30,669 bases of DNA from Bacillota bacterium (GCA_023404715.1 JAEYAR010000127.1:1-30669); one strand, 5' to 3'; shown: positions 23,245-30,669, counted from the first letter of the stretch. Notes: generated from the sequence alone by a model not told the origin. A program made the numbers and translations.

Positions 23245-23273
23245 TTTATACCCCATTTGCGCTTTCTTGTCAA
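23245..23273 (-). promoter_or_regulatory. purA promoter
   Basis: Minus strand: -35 TTGACA (23268-23273), 17-base spacer, -10 TATAAA (23245-23250). The leader is about 50 bases with no visible riboswitch. Confidence 0.75.
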
Positions 23274-23334
23274 GCGAATCGAAAGCAAACCCATCGAATT
23301 GTGGGGGCCTGTGTAAAATCGGGGCGAATTTTTA

Positions 23335-24954
23335 TCAGTTTTCGAATTCCAGGTATTTCGTCATGACATAGCCGCGCTCCCCGTCGTATTCGACGTATTT
23401 CCACTCGCCGTTCGTCGCGATGACGAGCACCCGGCGTCCTTGTGGAATGCGCGCCAGAACCTCCGCCTTGCTGTTTGCTTCCTTGCGCAGCGCCAGCTTG
23501 CTCTCGTTCGTCCGGGCATAGCCTGCGATGTCGCCGCTGAGCTGCGCGCGCGGCATGAAGCCGCTCTTCTCCTCCGTGCGCACACAGCACCAGGCGCCCT
23601 GCACGCCCAGCAGCGTCACGCGGGCGCCCCCCGGCACGTTCTCGACGCCCGTCGCGTCCGCCTTGGGCTGCTCGCGCAGCGCCGCGCCGTCCGCGGCCGT
23701 GACCTGCACGGTCGGCAGCGGAGGCTCGGTGGCCGCCGGATCCCCTTCTCCTTTTTGGATGAGAAGATCCTGTTTGAGCATATACCCTTCCTGACCGGCG
23801 ACGCGCACGCGCGCCCAGGCGCTCAGCGTCAGGTCCAGCAATTCCATTTCCACGCCCTGGTAATACAGGCCCAGCTCCTCCGCGTCGGCCTTCGCTTCCT
23901 TATATAGGGGCTGAAGGCTCGTATGTCCGCCACCTACCGCGTCCGGCGCGACGACGGCGTAGAGCCCGTGCGTGCCGTCCGTGTTGGTGGCGAGTTTCCC
24001 CACCGCCGAGGCCTTTACGTACCCGGTCAGGCCGGTCAGGCCGTATGGGTTGCCGTCGTAGGCGCGCACGTGCAGCCACTTGCCGTTCTCGCTCTCGCCG
24101 AGCACCTCGATCGACTCTTCCTTTTCGCAGGTGAGCAGCTCCGCCGACTTTTCGGACGCCTGCGCGCGCAGCTCCGTCTTCTTGACGGCGATGCTCGTGA
24201 TGGGCGGGTAGTAGGGGAACGACGTGCGCGCGTCCGTTCCGAAGTACAGGTCCTCTTCCGCCATCCAACCGGCGACGTCGCCGATGCGCACGTGCACCCA
24301 TCCGTCGCGCTGGAACGAGAAGAGTCGCACGGCCTGCACGCCGTTGTAGTATTGCCCGATGACCCGCGACTTGGCGCTCGCGTCGAGGCGCAGCTTCGCC
24401 TTCTTCGAGGCATCCGCGCTGCTCACAAGCCCATACTTGAGGTTCTCCGTCTCGCTGACGTATTTCGAAAGCGCGTACCCGGTCTGCACGGGCTCCTGCA
24501 CCGTCTTTACGTAAGCCCAGTCGTCCAGGAAGCCCAAAATACGCAGCTGCGCGCCGTTCTCGATCGTTCCCAGCGCCTTGGCCTTGGCGCTGGGCTCCTC
24601 GCGCAGCGTCAATTCCTCCGCCGGCAGGGCGACGTCGGCCTGCGCCGCGGTCCCCTCCGGTAGCCCCTTTGCCTTCGCCTCGTCCGGCGTGATCAAAAAT
24701 TCATTCAGCACATAGCCCGTCTGGCTGCCGACCGTCACCTTTGCCCACTCGCCCGCGATCTCTTGGCGCTCGACCTCGGCGCCGTCGTAAAACAGGCCGT
24801 ACGAGCCCGACGTGGTGGCGGCCTCGAGGCGCAGGTTCAGCCGTTTATTGCCCCCTACTTCATTCTTGTTGTCGATGATCGCGCTCTGTGCCCCCGCGGC
24901 TACGGCCAACGCGCATAACAGCGACGCCAACAGCGCCGTACACATTCTTTTCAT
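23335..24954 (-). CDS. Secreted protein of about seven bacterial SH3 domains
   Basis: 539 residues. A signal peptide (MKRMCTALLASLLCALAVAAGAQS, cleavage near 22) is followed by tandem SH3_3-like repeats at about 38-87, 108-166, 186-236, 255-316, 345-397, 418-471 and 484-536. Each has a LRLEA/LREEP-type opening and a closing W-x-x-V-x-GYV motif (for example GEWAKVTVGSQTGYVLNEFL, GEWKYVEYDGERGYVMTKYL). No catalytic domain is attached. Such domains bind peptidoglycan or other wall polymers, so this is a cell-wall-associated exoprotein. It follows dapF by 101 bases on the same strand with no clear terminator between them. GGGGAGAG precedes the ATG. Confidence 0.85.
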   Translation of the reverse strand: MKRMCTALLASLLCALAVAAGAQSAIIDNKNEVGGNKRLNLRLEAATTSGSYGLFYDGAEVERQEIAGEWAKVTVGSQTGYVLNEFLITPDEAKAKGLPEGTAAQADVALPAEELTLREEPSAKAKALGTIENGAQLRILGFLDDWAYVKTVQEPVQTGYALSKYVSETENLKYGLVSSADASKKAKLRLDASAKSRVIGQYYNGVQAVRLFSFQRDGWVHVRIGDVAGWMAEEDLYFGTDARTSFPYYPPITSIAVKKTELRAQASEKSAELLTCEKEESIEVLGESENGKWLHVRAYDGNPYGLTGLTGYVKASAVGKLATNTDGTHGLYAVVAPDAVGGGHTSLQPLYKEAKADAEELGLYYQGVEMELLDLTLSAWARVRVAGQEGYMLKQDLLIQKGEGDPAATEPPLPTVQVTAADGAALREQPKADATGVENVPGGARVTLLGVQGAWCCVRTEEKSGFMPRAQLSGDIAGYARTNESKLALRKEANSKAEVLARIPQGRRVLVIATNGEWKYVEYDGERGYVMTKYLEFEN

Positions 24955-25055
24955 TTCTCTCTCCCCTTTCGTATAGCATTTCGTCCTCTATCATTGGAAC
25001 GCTTTGCGCGGACGTATTCTTCCATCGTTCGACATAAAAATATAGAAGGAACCCC

Positions 25056-25895
25056 TCACCGCGCGCAAGACGGCCATTCGCCGTCGAATACGAACGCCGC
25101 CGGCCCCGTCTTATATACCGTATCCTCGACCCACTCGACGAGCAGTTCCCCGCCGTCGAGCACGATCGTCGCCTTCCTTTCGCAGTACCCGCAAAGCGAC
25201 GCCGCGACCGCCGTGGCGCATGCGCCCGTGCCGCAGGCGAGCGTCACGCCGCTGCCCCGCTCCCACACGCGCATGCGGATGCGATCGCCTGCCAGCACCT
25301 GCGCGAACTCCACGTTCGTACGCCTGGGAAATGCATCGTGCCGCTCTAGCGCCGGGCCGTAGCGGCGGATGTCGAAGCGCTCGACGTCCTCCTGCAGAAA
25401 GATGACCGCGTGCGGGTTGCCCATGCTCACGCACGTCGCCTCGAATACGCGACCGTCCGCCTCGATGGGCCTACGGATCACACGCCCCGGCCCGAGCGTG
25501 GTGGGGATAGCCCCCGCCTCCAGGATCGGCGCGCCCATGTCGACGCGTACGCGCGTCACCGCGCCGCCCTTCACCGTCAAGTCCAGCGTTCTCACGCCTG
25601 CCAGGGTCGACAGGGTGACGCTCGTTCGGTCGGTGATCCCGCGCTCATACACGTATTTGCCGATACAGCGCGCAGCGTTGCCACACATCTCGCTTTCGGA
25701 GCCGTCCGCATTGAAGATGCGCATGGAAAAATCCGCGCAGTCGGACGCGCCGATGAGCACCAGCCCGTCCGCGCCCACGCCGAAGTGCGGACGGCTGATC
25801 GCGACGGCCAGCGCCGCTGGATCCTCGATCTGTTCGTTGCGCGCGTCTACGTAGACGTAATCGTTGCCTAGGCCTTGCATCTTGGTAAAATGCAT
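25056..25895 (-). CDS. dapF: Diaminopimelate epimerase
   Basis: 279 residues. N-terminal MHFTKMQGLGNDYVYVD is the family opening. The two catalytic cysteines lie in EMCGNAARCIGKYVYE and LACGTGACATAVAAS. MRIFNADGSESEMCGN and SMGNPHAV complete the signature. It converts LL- to meso-diaminopimelate for lysine and peptidoglycan. Only 172 bases separate it from the divergent DUF1538 gene; GGGGG stands 7 bases before the ATG. No other dap genes are in the window. Confidence 0.97.
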   Translation of the reverse strand: MHFTKMQGLGNDYVYVDARNEQIEDPAALAVAISRPHFGVGADGLVLIGASDCADFSMRIFNADGSESEMCGNAARCIGKYVYERGITDRTSVTLSTLAGVRTLDLTVKGGAVTRVRVDMGAPILEAGAIPTTLGPGRVIRRPIEADGRVFEATCVSMGNPHAVIFLQEDVERFDIRRYGPALERHDAFPRRTNVEFAQVLAGDRIRMRVWERGSGVTLACGTGACATAVAASLCGYCERKATIVLDGGELLVEWVEDTVYKTGPAAFVFDGEWPSCAR

Positions 25896-26019
25896 CTTCT
25901 CGCCCCCGTTTCATGTCGTTTTATGTTTCTACGCGTCGCGTTCAAATCCCTTTTTCTATATGTACGCCAACACCTCTGTCTAAATTGACCTACGCCAATT
26001 CCAGCGCCGACAATGTGGA

Positions 26020-26078
26020 GTATAAAGATCATCTTTATACGAATTTATGATATAATGTATCGAAAGAATGTATAAAGA
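26020..26078 (+). promoter_or_regulatory. Extended -10 promoter with 21-base dyad before the DUF1538 gene
   Basis: The dyad at 26020-26040 has perfect arms GTATAAAGA and TCTTTATAC around TCA. Downstream comes TGATATAAT (26048-26056), an extended -10 whose -35 position (around 26028-26033, ATCATC) matches no consensus and falls inside the dyad. A third direct copy of GTATAAAGA lies at 26070-26078, just after the expected start. A regulator at the dyad and the third half site would control this promoter; its identity is unknown. Confidence 0.65.
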
Positions 26079-26088
26079 GGGGATGACA

Positions 26089-27636
26089 TTGATCGGAAGA
26101 CACGGAAAGAAACCTCAACTTTTTTACCAGCACCGCAGCGTCATGAAGGAAAAGCTGACGGAATCGCTCGCATCGGTGATTCCTATCACGCTGATCGTGC
26201 TGCTGCTGTGCTTTAGCGTTTCGCCCATCCCGGTCGCCACGCTGACAGCCTTTCTCATCGGCGCGGCGATGCTCATCGTCGGCATGGGTATGTTCACGCT
26301 GGGCGCGGACATGTTCATGACGCCGCTGGGCGAGCGCCTGGGCGCATCCATCACCAAATCGCGCAGGCTCTGGCTCGTCGTGACCGTCGGCTTCTTGATC
26401 GGCGTCATCGTCACGATATCAGAGCCCGACCTGCAGGTGCTCGCCAATCAAGTGCCCGCGATCCCCAACGCGGTGATCGTCTGGTCGGTCGCGCTAGGCG
26501 TGGGCGTGTTCCTCGTGGCCGCGCTGATGCGCATTCTTTTCAGCATTCGTCTAGGCACGATGCTCGTCATCTTTTATGCCGTCGTGTTCGTCCTATGCTT
26601 CTTCGTCCCGCCGGAGTTCTGGGCGATCGCCTTCGATTCCGGCGGGGTGACGACGGGCCCCATGACCGTGCCTTTTATTATGGCGTTGGGCGTCGGCGTG
26701 TCCGCCATGCGCTCGGATAAGCACGCGGAGAACGACAGCTTCGGCCTCGTCGCGCTCTGCTCCGTCGGCCCGATCCTCGCCTGCCTGCTCTTGGGGATCT
26801 TCTATAAGACAGACAGCGGCAGCTACGTGCCGGTTGCCCTCCCGGATGTGACGGATTCGCGCGGGCTCATGCAGCTCTTCACCTCCGCCCTGCCCACCTA
26901 TCTACACGAGGTCTTCATGGCGCTTGTGCCGATCGTGCTGTTCTTTATCGCTTTTCAGTTTCTCTCAATGCACCTGGGCTCCCACGATTTTATCCGCATG
27001 CTCATCGGCTTTGTATATACGTTTCTCGGGCTGGTGCTCTTTCTGACGGGCGTCAACGTGGGCTTCATGCCCGCCGGCAACTATCTGGGTAAAATGATTG
27101 CCGCTCTGCCCTATCGGTGGATCCTCATCCCCATCGCGATGGTCATCGGTTATTTCATCGTATCCGCCGAGCCCGCCGTGCATGTGCTCAACCGCCAGGT
27201 GGAGGAGATCACCTCCGGCGCCATCCCGCAAAACGCGATGAACGCGGCGCTGGCCATCGGCGTCTCCATCTCCCTGGGCCTTTCGATGATCCGCGTGCTT
27301 ACCGGCATCTCCATCATGTGGCTGCTCGTGCCGGGCTACGCGCTCGCCATCGCCCTCTCCTTCCTCGTCCCCAAGATCTTTACCTCCATCGCGTTCGACT
27401 CCGGCGGAGTCGCCTCCGGTCCTATGACGGCGACGTTCCTCTTGCCGTTCGCGATGGGCGCGTGCGATGCGGTCGGCGGCAACATCGTCGCCGACGCGTT
27501 CGGCGTGGTGGCTATGGTCGCCATGACGCCGCTGATTACCATCCAAATCATGGGCCTGTACTTCAAGCTCAAGAGCGCGCGTCATCCGTCGCCCGGCGCC
27601 GCCGCGGTTGTGGAAGACATCATCGATCTGACGTGA
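26089..27636 (+). CDS. Tandem DUF1538 membrane protein, putative transporter
   Basis: About 515 residues and 12-14 hydrophobic helices in two homologous halves. Half one has SEPDLQVLANQVP (near 111) and AFDSGGVTTGPMTVPF (near 181); half two repeats these as AEPAVHVLNRQVEE (near 360) and AFDSGGVASGPMTATF (near 435). Conserved Glu-Pro and Asp-Ser-Gly-Gly motifs within helices suggest a paired substrate or ion site, as in inverted-repeat transporters. DUF1538 proteins have no established substrate that I know of. The TTG at 26089 is chosen because AGAGGGG ends 6 bases upstream; that site touches the ATG at 26083, and the ATG at 26068 has none. The PII-like gene follows 8 bases later. Confidence 0.85.
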   Translation: MIGRHGKKPQLFYQHRSVMKEKLTESLASVIPITLIVLLLCFSVSPIPVATLTAFLIGAAMLIVGMGMFTLGADMFMTPLGERLGASITKSRRLWLVVTVGFLIGVIVTISEPDLQVLANQVPAIPNAVIVWSVALGVGVFLVAALMRILFSIRLGTMLVIFYAVVFVLCFFVPPEFWAIAFDSGGVTTGPMTVPFIMALGVGVSAMRSDKHAENDSFGLVALCSVGPILACLLLGIFYKTDSGSYVPVALPDVTDSRGLMQLFTSALPTYLHEVFMALVPIVLFFIAFQFLSMHLGSHDFIRMLIGFVYTFLGLVLFLTGVNVGFMPAGNYLGKMIAALPYRWILIPIAMVIGYFIVSAEPAVHVLNRQVEEITSGAIPQNAMNAALAIGVSISLGLSMIRVLTGISIMWLLVPGYALAIALSFLVPKIFTSIAFDSGGVASGPMTATFLLPFAMGACDAVGGNIVADAFGVVAMVAMTPLITIQIMGLYFKLKSARHPSPGAAAVVEDIIDLT

Positions 27637-27644
27637 GGTGAATC

Positions 27645-28385
27645 ATGAGTACATACAATTGGCTGCTCACGGTGGTAAACCGCGACTTTACCGAGGAATA
27701 CATCCGCCTCTATCGCAGTCTGGGCGTGCAGACGGTGATGGGCGTCCCCGCCAGCGGCACCGCTAGCCGTAGCATGCTGCACTTTCTGGGCCTGGAGGAG
27801 AGCGAGAAAACCGTTTTGTTCTGCGCCTGCGACCGTCAAATTCAAAAGAAGTTGCTTCATGCGCTCGTACATACGATGCATATCGACATCGCGGGCAACG
27901 GCATCGCCCTTGCCATTCCCCTGGCCAGCCTCGGCGGGCAGACCGCCGCGCAGGTGCTCCTCGGCCAGACGATCGACGACGCCGCCCGCCTGGCGGCCAA
28001 GGAGGAAAAACGCATGGAAAAGACCGCCTACGAGCTTATTGTCGCCATCGCCAACACCGGATATACCGATCTGGTCATGGAGTCCGCCCGCAAGGCCCGG
28101 GCCGGCGGCGGCACCATCGTGCACGCCAAGGGCACGGGCACAGGCCTAGCCGAAAAGTTCTTCGGCGTCTCGCTCGCCACGGAAAAAGAGCTGGTGCTCA
28201 TCGTCGCCCGTGCGGAGGATCGCAGCCCCATCATGCGCGCCATCATGGAGGGCGCGGGCGTCAGCACGAAAGCGCAGTCCGTCGTCTTCTCCCTGCCGGT
28301 CAGCGCGGTCGCGGGCCTCGCTGCGTTCCAGGAGGAGCCGGAGGCAGGCGATCCGCCGCAATCGCAGGCGGCGGAAAAGGCGTAA
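27645..28385 (+). CDS. Double-domain PII-like (GlnB superfamily) regulator
   Basis: 246 residues made of two PII-like units. Unit 2 (about 127-225) is clear: YELIVAIANTGYTDLVMESARKARAGGGTIVHAKGTG, then EKELVLIVARAEDRSPIMRAI and STKAQSVVFSLPV. Unit 1 (about 5-100) repeats the plan more loosely: YNWLLTVVNRDFTEEYIRLYRSLGVQTVMGVPASGTA, then SEKTVLFCACDRQIQKKLLHAL. The tail (EEPEAGDPPQSQAAEKA) is probably disordered. PII proteins bind adenine nucleotides and plug or tune transporters, as GlnK does for AmtB. Here the partner is very likely the DUF1538 protein encoded 8 bases upstream. The classical Tyr51 uridylylation loop is not recognisable. AGGTG precedes the ATG. Confidence 0.85.
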   Translation: MSTYNWLLTVVNRDFTEEYIRLYRSLGVQTVMGVPASGTASRSMLHFLGLEESEKTVLFCACDRQIQKKLLHALVHTMHIDIAGNGIALAIPLASLGGQTAAQVLLGQTIDDAARLAAKEEKRMEKTAYELIVAIANTGYTDLVMESARKARAGGGTIVHAKGTGTGLAEKFFGVSLATEKELVLIVARAEDRSPIMRAIMEGAGVSTKAQSVVFSLPVSAVAGLAAFQEEPEAGDPPQSQAAEKA

Positions 28386-28410
28386 CCCAAGCACGACGGC
28401 GCGGCGCGAT

Positions 28411-28454
28411 AAAAAACGGAGGGCAGCCATGGTTGGCTGTGCCCCCGTTTTTTT
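28411..28454. terminator. Strong bidirectional terminator between the PII-like and SEC-C genes
   Basis: Six A, then the ACGG-GGGCAGCC stem with its partner GGCTG-GCCC-CCGT, then seven T. It lies 25 bases after the PII-like stop and 20 bases after the converging SEC-C stop, serving both. Confidence 0.9.
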
Positions 28455-28473
28455 CATCGATCTTCGGATCGCT

Positions 28474-29250
28474 TTACGCATTTTTACCGCAGCACTTTTT
28501 GTACTTGAGCCCGCTGCCACACGGGCACGGATCATTTCGCCCCACCTTGCCCGGCTTGCATTCTTCAACTCGCCTCATAAGGTTGCCCATGCCGTTGAGC
28601 ATGCGCATGGCTGTGCCTCCCATCGTGCGCGTAATTGCGCTTCCGCATCGCTCGCAGTTGCCCGTAATCTGTAAAAAATCTTCTTGTCCTTCATAAAAAT
28701 CAGATCTACCGAAATGAATCCGGATGTCCTCTAGCTGAACGATGCCGGCTCTGTCATCGGTTGGCGTGCCGTTCTCCCCGTTTTGGAACCGCACCGCCTT
28801 TTCCATCGTCTTACGCAGCTGTTTTTCCGACATCCGATTCTGCTCATCAATCGATATGCCCAAAATATCTTGAATCAGGCATCTACTACATTTAAAATCC
28901 ACCAGCATTCCGTTTTTTTTCTTATCCGGAAGCCTACTCCATATCTTGTGCGCGATCTCGTCTTCAAAATTCGCATCTGTGAGCGCCGCAGCGACGGCCG
29001 CTCCCTTGCGCGTAACGCTGTCGTCCAATGAACCCTGTTGATAAAATTGATCGGCTTTGTACGTATATTTCTTCTCGTTCAATACCTTCTCATGATATGT
29101 CTTTTCGCGCGTCTCTTCCAGCTCATTCTGCATCTTAAGGAACAGGTCTGCCAGATGATCCACGTCCGCCTCGTCGATCTCGCTCATCCCCAGCTCATCG
29201 GATAGAGCCCCTCTCTCATTCTGAAGCTTATCAGTTTTTTTCTTGTCCAT
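28474..29250 (-). CDS. SEC-C motif protein
   Basis: 258 residues. The C-terminus VGRNDPCPCGSGLKYKKCCGKNA is the SEC-C zinc-binding module (CxCx8CC) found at the end of SecA and in many unrelated accessory proteins. Upstream are two further CxxC pairs, CSRC (near 121) and CERCGS (near 200), which may bind another zinc. The N-terminal 60 residues are charged and probably coiled-coil (LFLKMQNELEETREKTYHEKVLNEKK). By eye the gene is richer in A+T than the rest of the window, which suggests later acquisition. The ATG has GGGAGG 6 bases upstream and overlaps the end of the preceding gene by 20 bases. Confidence 0.85.
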   Translation of the reverse strand: MDKKKTDKLQNERGALSDELGMSEIDEADVDHLADLFLKMQNELEETREKTYHEKVLNEKKYTYKADQFYQQGSLDDSVTRKGAAVAAALTDANFEDEIAHKIWSRLPDKKKNGMLVDFKCSRCLIQDILGISIDEQNRMSEKQLRKTMEKAVRFQNGENGTPTDDRAGIVQLEDIRIHFGRSDFYEGQEDFLQITGNCERCGSAITRTMGGTAMRMLNGMGNLMRRVEECKPGKVGRNDPCPCGSGLKYKKCCGKNA

Positions 29251-29614
29251 TCAAATCCTCCCCTGTTTTAGGGAATCCATCCCATAGGCTCATCTGTCTC
29301 TCTTCCCGTCTAATGACGCCCAGACGGATGAAGATCGGGTAAAGATAGCTCGCCCCAAAGGTGCCGAGCATCTTAGGGCCCTCCACCGTCTGTCCCTTGT
29401 CCTGAATCCGCCTCGCCGCGTGGTACGCCATATTGACCGTCGCGCGCGTGATGGACTTGTCCTTGCGGCTGACGAACATCTCGTTCCCGACGATGGCGTA
29501 GGTAAATTCGAGGTGCTTGGCCGTCCGGAAGGGGTGATCCTGATGGGCGATCAGCGCCGACCAGAGCGCTTCTTCGTCGGGCGTCGGGGCTTCGTTGTAC
29601 TTTCTGCCGGGCAT
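29231..29614 (-). CDS. Hypothetical protein, 127 residues
   Basis: Family not recognised. The ATG at 29614 has GGAGG 5 bases upstream; the frame continues to 29752 but would overlap the preceding gene without a site. Conserved-looking central text is HLEFTYAIVGNEMFVSRKDKSITRATVNMAYHAA, then GPKMLGTFGASYLYPIFIRLGVI. It appears soluble, with no Cys. The 20-base overlap with the SEC-C gene suggests coupled translation and a shared role. Confidence 0.7.
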   Translation of the reverse strand: MPGRKYNEAPTPDEEALWSALIAHQDHPFRTAKHLEFTYAIVGNEMFVSRKDKSITRATVNMAYHAARRIQDKGQTVEGPKMLGTFGASYLYPIFIRLGVIRREERQMSLWDGFPKTGEDLNGQEKN

Positions 29615-29649
29615 ATCATCCTCCGTGAAAGATAAATCATGAACGTCGG

Positions 29650-30366
29650 TCAAGCTCGATCTTCCCAGGCGCGCTCCCACCAGGCGATGCCGTTCGCGTC
29701 GCACCACTCCCGGGCCTCCCGCCTGTAGGCCGCCTCGCGATAGGCGTACCAATGATCCAATACCTTCAGACGCGCAGCCGTTTCCCTAAACCGGCGGAAC
29801 GCGCCCTTCCCGCAGATCGCCCGCTCCAACGGCTCCTGATATGGGGTCGGCAGCGCGTCAATAAAATTCTCCATCTCCTGATATTCGTCGAACTCATCCG
29901 GCAAGCGCAAGCACTGATCCCAATGTTCCAGTATCCACTCCGCGTCCGTCTTCTCCCGTTCCTCGTATTCTTGCGGCTCCTCACCCTCTTCCAAGGCGCC
30001 GATTACGCTTCTCCTGACGTTCATGATCCTGTTCGTCGGCTTGTCATAGAATTCCAGCCAATCATCTTCTCCCGTATGAATGTACGTTTCCATATGCTCC
30101 TTGATCTCTTCGATCACGGCAAAGGCCCGCATCCCATCCACCGCGTCCATATCGCAGGCCAGATACGCAAAGCGTGGCCGTCGCTCGCCGCCCACGTCTA
30201 CCTCTTCGTTCCACAACGCGATGGGGCACGCCCAAGTCTTCTTCTCGTCCGTCGCAGCCTGATAGATCACCAGCTCTTCCTGGTTCTCGCTGTGCCTGGC
30301 CACGCAGAGCACGCGATACAGGCCGCCCTTTGCTTTCATGTAGATGCCCGGCTTGATTTCCTTCAT
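29650..30366 (-). CDS. DUF1653-UPF0158 fusion protein
   Basis: 238 residues. Residues 5-50 (PGIYMKAKGGLYRVLCVARHSENQEELVIYQA) match DUF1653, a small SH3-like fold. Residues 90-235 match UPF0158: EEIKEHMETYIHTGEDDWLEFYDKPTNRIM, MENFIDALPTPYQEPLERAI, GKGAFRRFRETAARLKVLDHWYAYREAAYRREAREWC. I have not seen these two units fused before, though I cannot check. Neither has a known biochemical function. GGGGG stands 6 bases before the ATG. It lies 35 bases before the 127-residue gene on the same strand. Confidence 0.72.
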   Translation of the reverse strand: MKEIKPGIYMKAKGGLYRVLCVARHSENQEELVIYQAATDEKKTWACPIALWNEEVDVGGERRPRFAYLACDMDAVDGMRAFAVIEEIKEHMETYIHTGEDDWLEFYDKPTNRIMNVRRSVIGALEEGEEPQEYEEREKTDAEWILEHWDQCLRLPDEFDEYQEMENFIDALPTPYQEPLERAICGKGAFRRFRETAARLKVLDHWYAYREAAYRREAREWCDANGIAWWERAWEDRA

Positions 30367-30461
30367 GTTCTGCCCCCTATCTCATAGCTTTTCAAAGACG
30401 CCCTTCTCTATGACTTGTCATCAGGGCATGTTCTGCGGTTCATTGCGCAGCTCCTGATACG

Positions 30462-30669
30462 TCATCGATGCTCCGTCTGCCTGGCGAGCACCCGGCACGC
30501 CTTATCCGCAAAGGCGATGCCGTAGAGCCAGACGCGCTCGACCCGGCTGCGCCGCAGCGCCGCCGCATAGTCCTTCGCCTCTATCTGCGCAAGGCCCGCC
30601 TGACAGGCGGCCTCCAGCGCCGACTCCTTTTTCACGCTCTTGAGCTCGACAATGAACCCGCATTTCCGG
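30462..30669 (-). CDS. 3' end of a PD-(D/E)XK nuclease-like / AAA-ATPase-like gene (partial)
   Basis: The frame enters from the right edge and ends with TGA at 30462-30464, giving 68 residues. FIVELKSVKKESALEAACQAGLAQIEAKDYAAAL is the typical C-terminus of the DUF1703 (PD-(D/E)XK_9) proteins, with the E-x-K half of the nuclease site visible in VELK. RVWLYGIAFADKACRV then matches the family's closing strand. These proteins usually carry an N-terminal AAA-ATPase-like domain, which would lie outside the window. They are common, multicopy and mobile in gut Clostridia and Bacteroidetes. Confidence 0.75.
   Translation of the reverse strand, partial: RKCGFIVELKSVKKESALEAACQAGLAQIEAKDYAAALRRSRVERVWLYGIAFADKACRVLARQTEHR

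Noticed and set aside
25963..25998. Two TACGCCAA copies 28 bases apart upstream of dapF
   Set aside because: Short, only two copies and no promoter elements clearly tied to them; likely chance, though the GGCGTA core recurs in the palindromes.
26020..26040. Reading the dyad as a Fur/PerR/Zur box
   Set aside because: Length and symmetry are comparable, but GTATAAAGA does not match GATAAT or TTATAAT half sites well enough to name a regulator.

Overview
The window looks like a GC-rich Gram-positive chromosome of the class Clostridia (inference). It carries Rex, a YoaR/VanW protein, the NfeD-FloA pair, a YesN-like regulator, multi-SH3 export proteins, iron-sulfur type uracil-DNA glycosylase and strong GGAGG-type ribosome binding sites. 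No rRNA, tRNA, insertion sequence, prophage or CRISPR array was seen. Almost all genes are on the minus strand; only the 26.0-28.4 kb pair reads plus.

Layout in window order. 0-2.7 kb: a membrane glycosyltransferase-like protein behind a TetR regulator with its own promoter and operator. 2.7-2.95 kb: a gene-free stretch packed with hairpins and bounded by two identical 27-base repeats. 3.0-5.3 kb: rex followed by a VanW-domain protein, with a Rex-like site inside the rex promoter. 5.3-8.4 kb: nfeD, floA, a membrane-anchored unknown and a LytTR response regulator, reading as one operon. 8.4-12.3 kb: two adjacent uracil-DNA glycosylase-like proteins (one without any cysteine), a one-helix small protein, a Na+/phosphate cotransporter with a PhoU-like tail, and trmL. 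12.4-13.3 kb: a YesN-like protein without an AraC output domain.

13.3-23.3 kb is a nucleotide and amino-acid biosynthesis block: purC-purB, a YaeR-type VOC protein, carA-carB-hisH-hisF, and purA. These genes meet at glutamine, AICAR and IMP/AMP. HisF releases AICAR, the product PurB also makes, and PurA with PurB converts IMP to AMP. 23.3-25.9 kb holds a secreted seven-SH3 protein and dapF.

26.0-28.4 kb is the most unusual unit. A duplicated DUF1538 membrane protein is followed 8 bases later by a protein made of two PII-like domains. The pair lies behind an extended -10 promoter overlapped by a 21-base dyad and ends at a strong bidirectional terminator. I infer a PII-gated membrane transport or sensing system. 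28.5-30.7 kb is accessory: a SEC-C protein, an unrecognised protein, a DUF1653-UPF0158 fusion, and the 3' end of a PD-(D/E)XK nuclease-like gene cut by the window edge.
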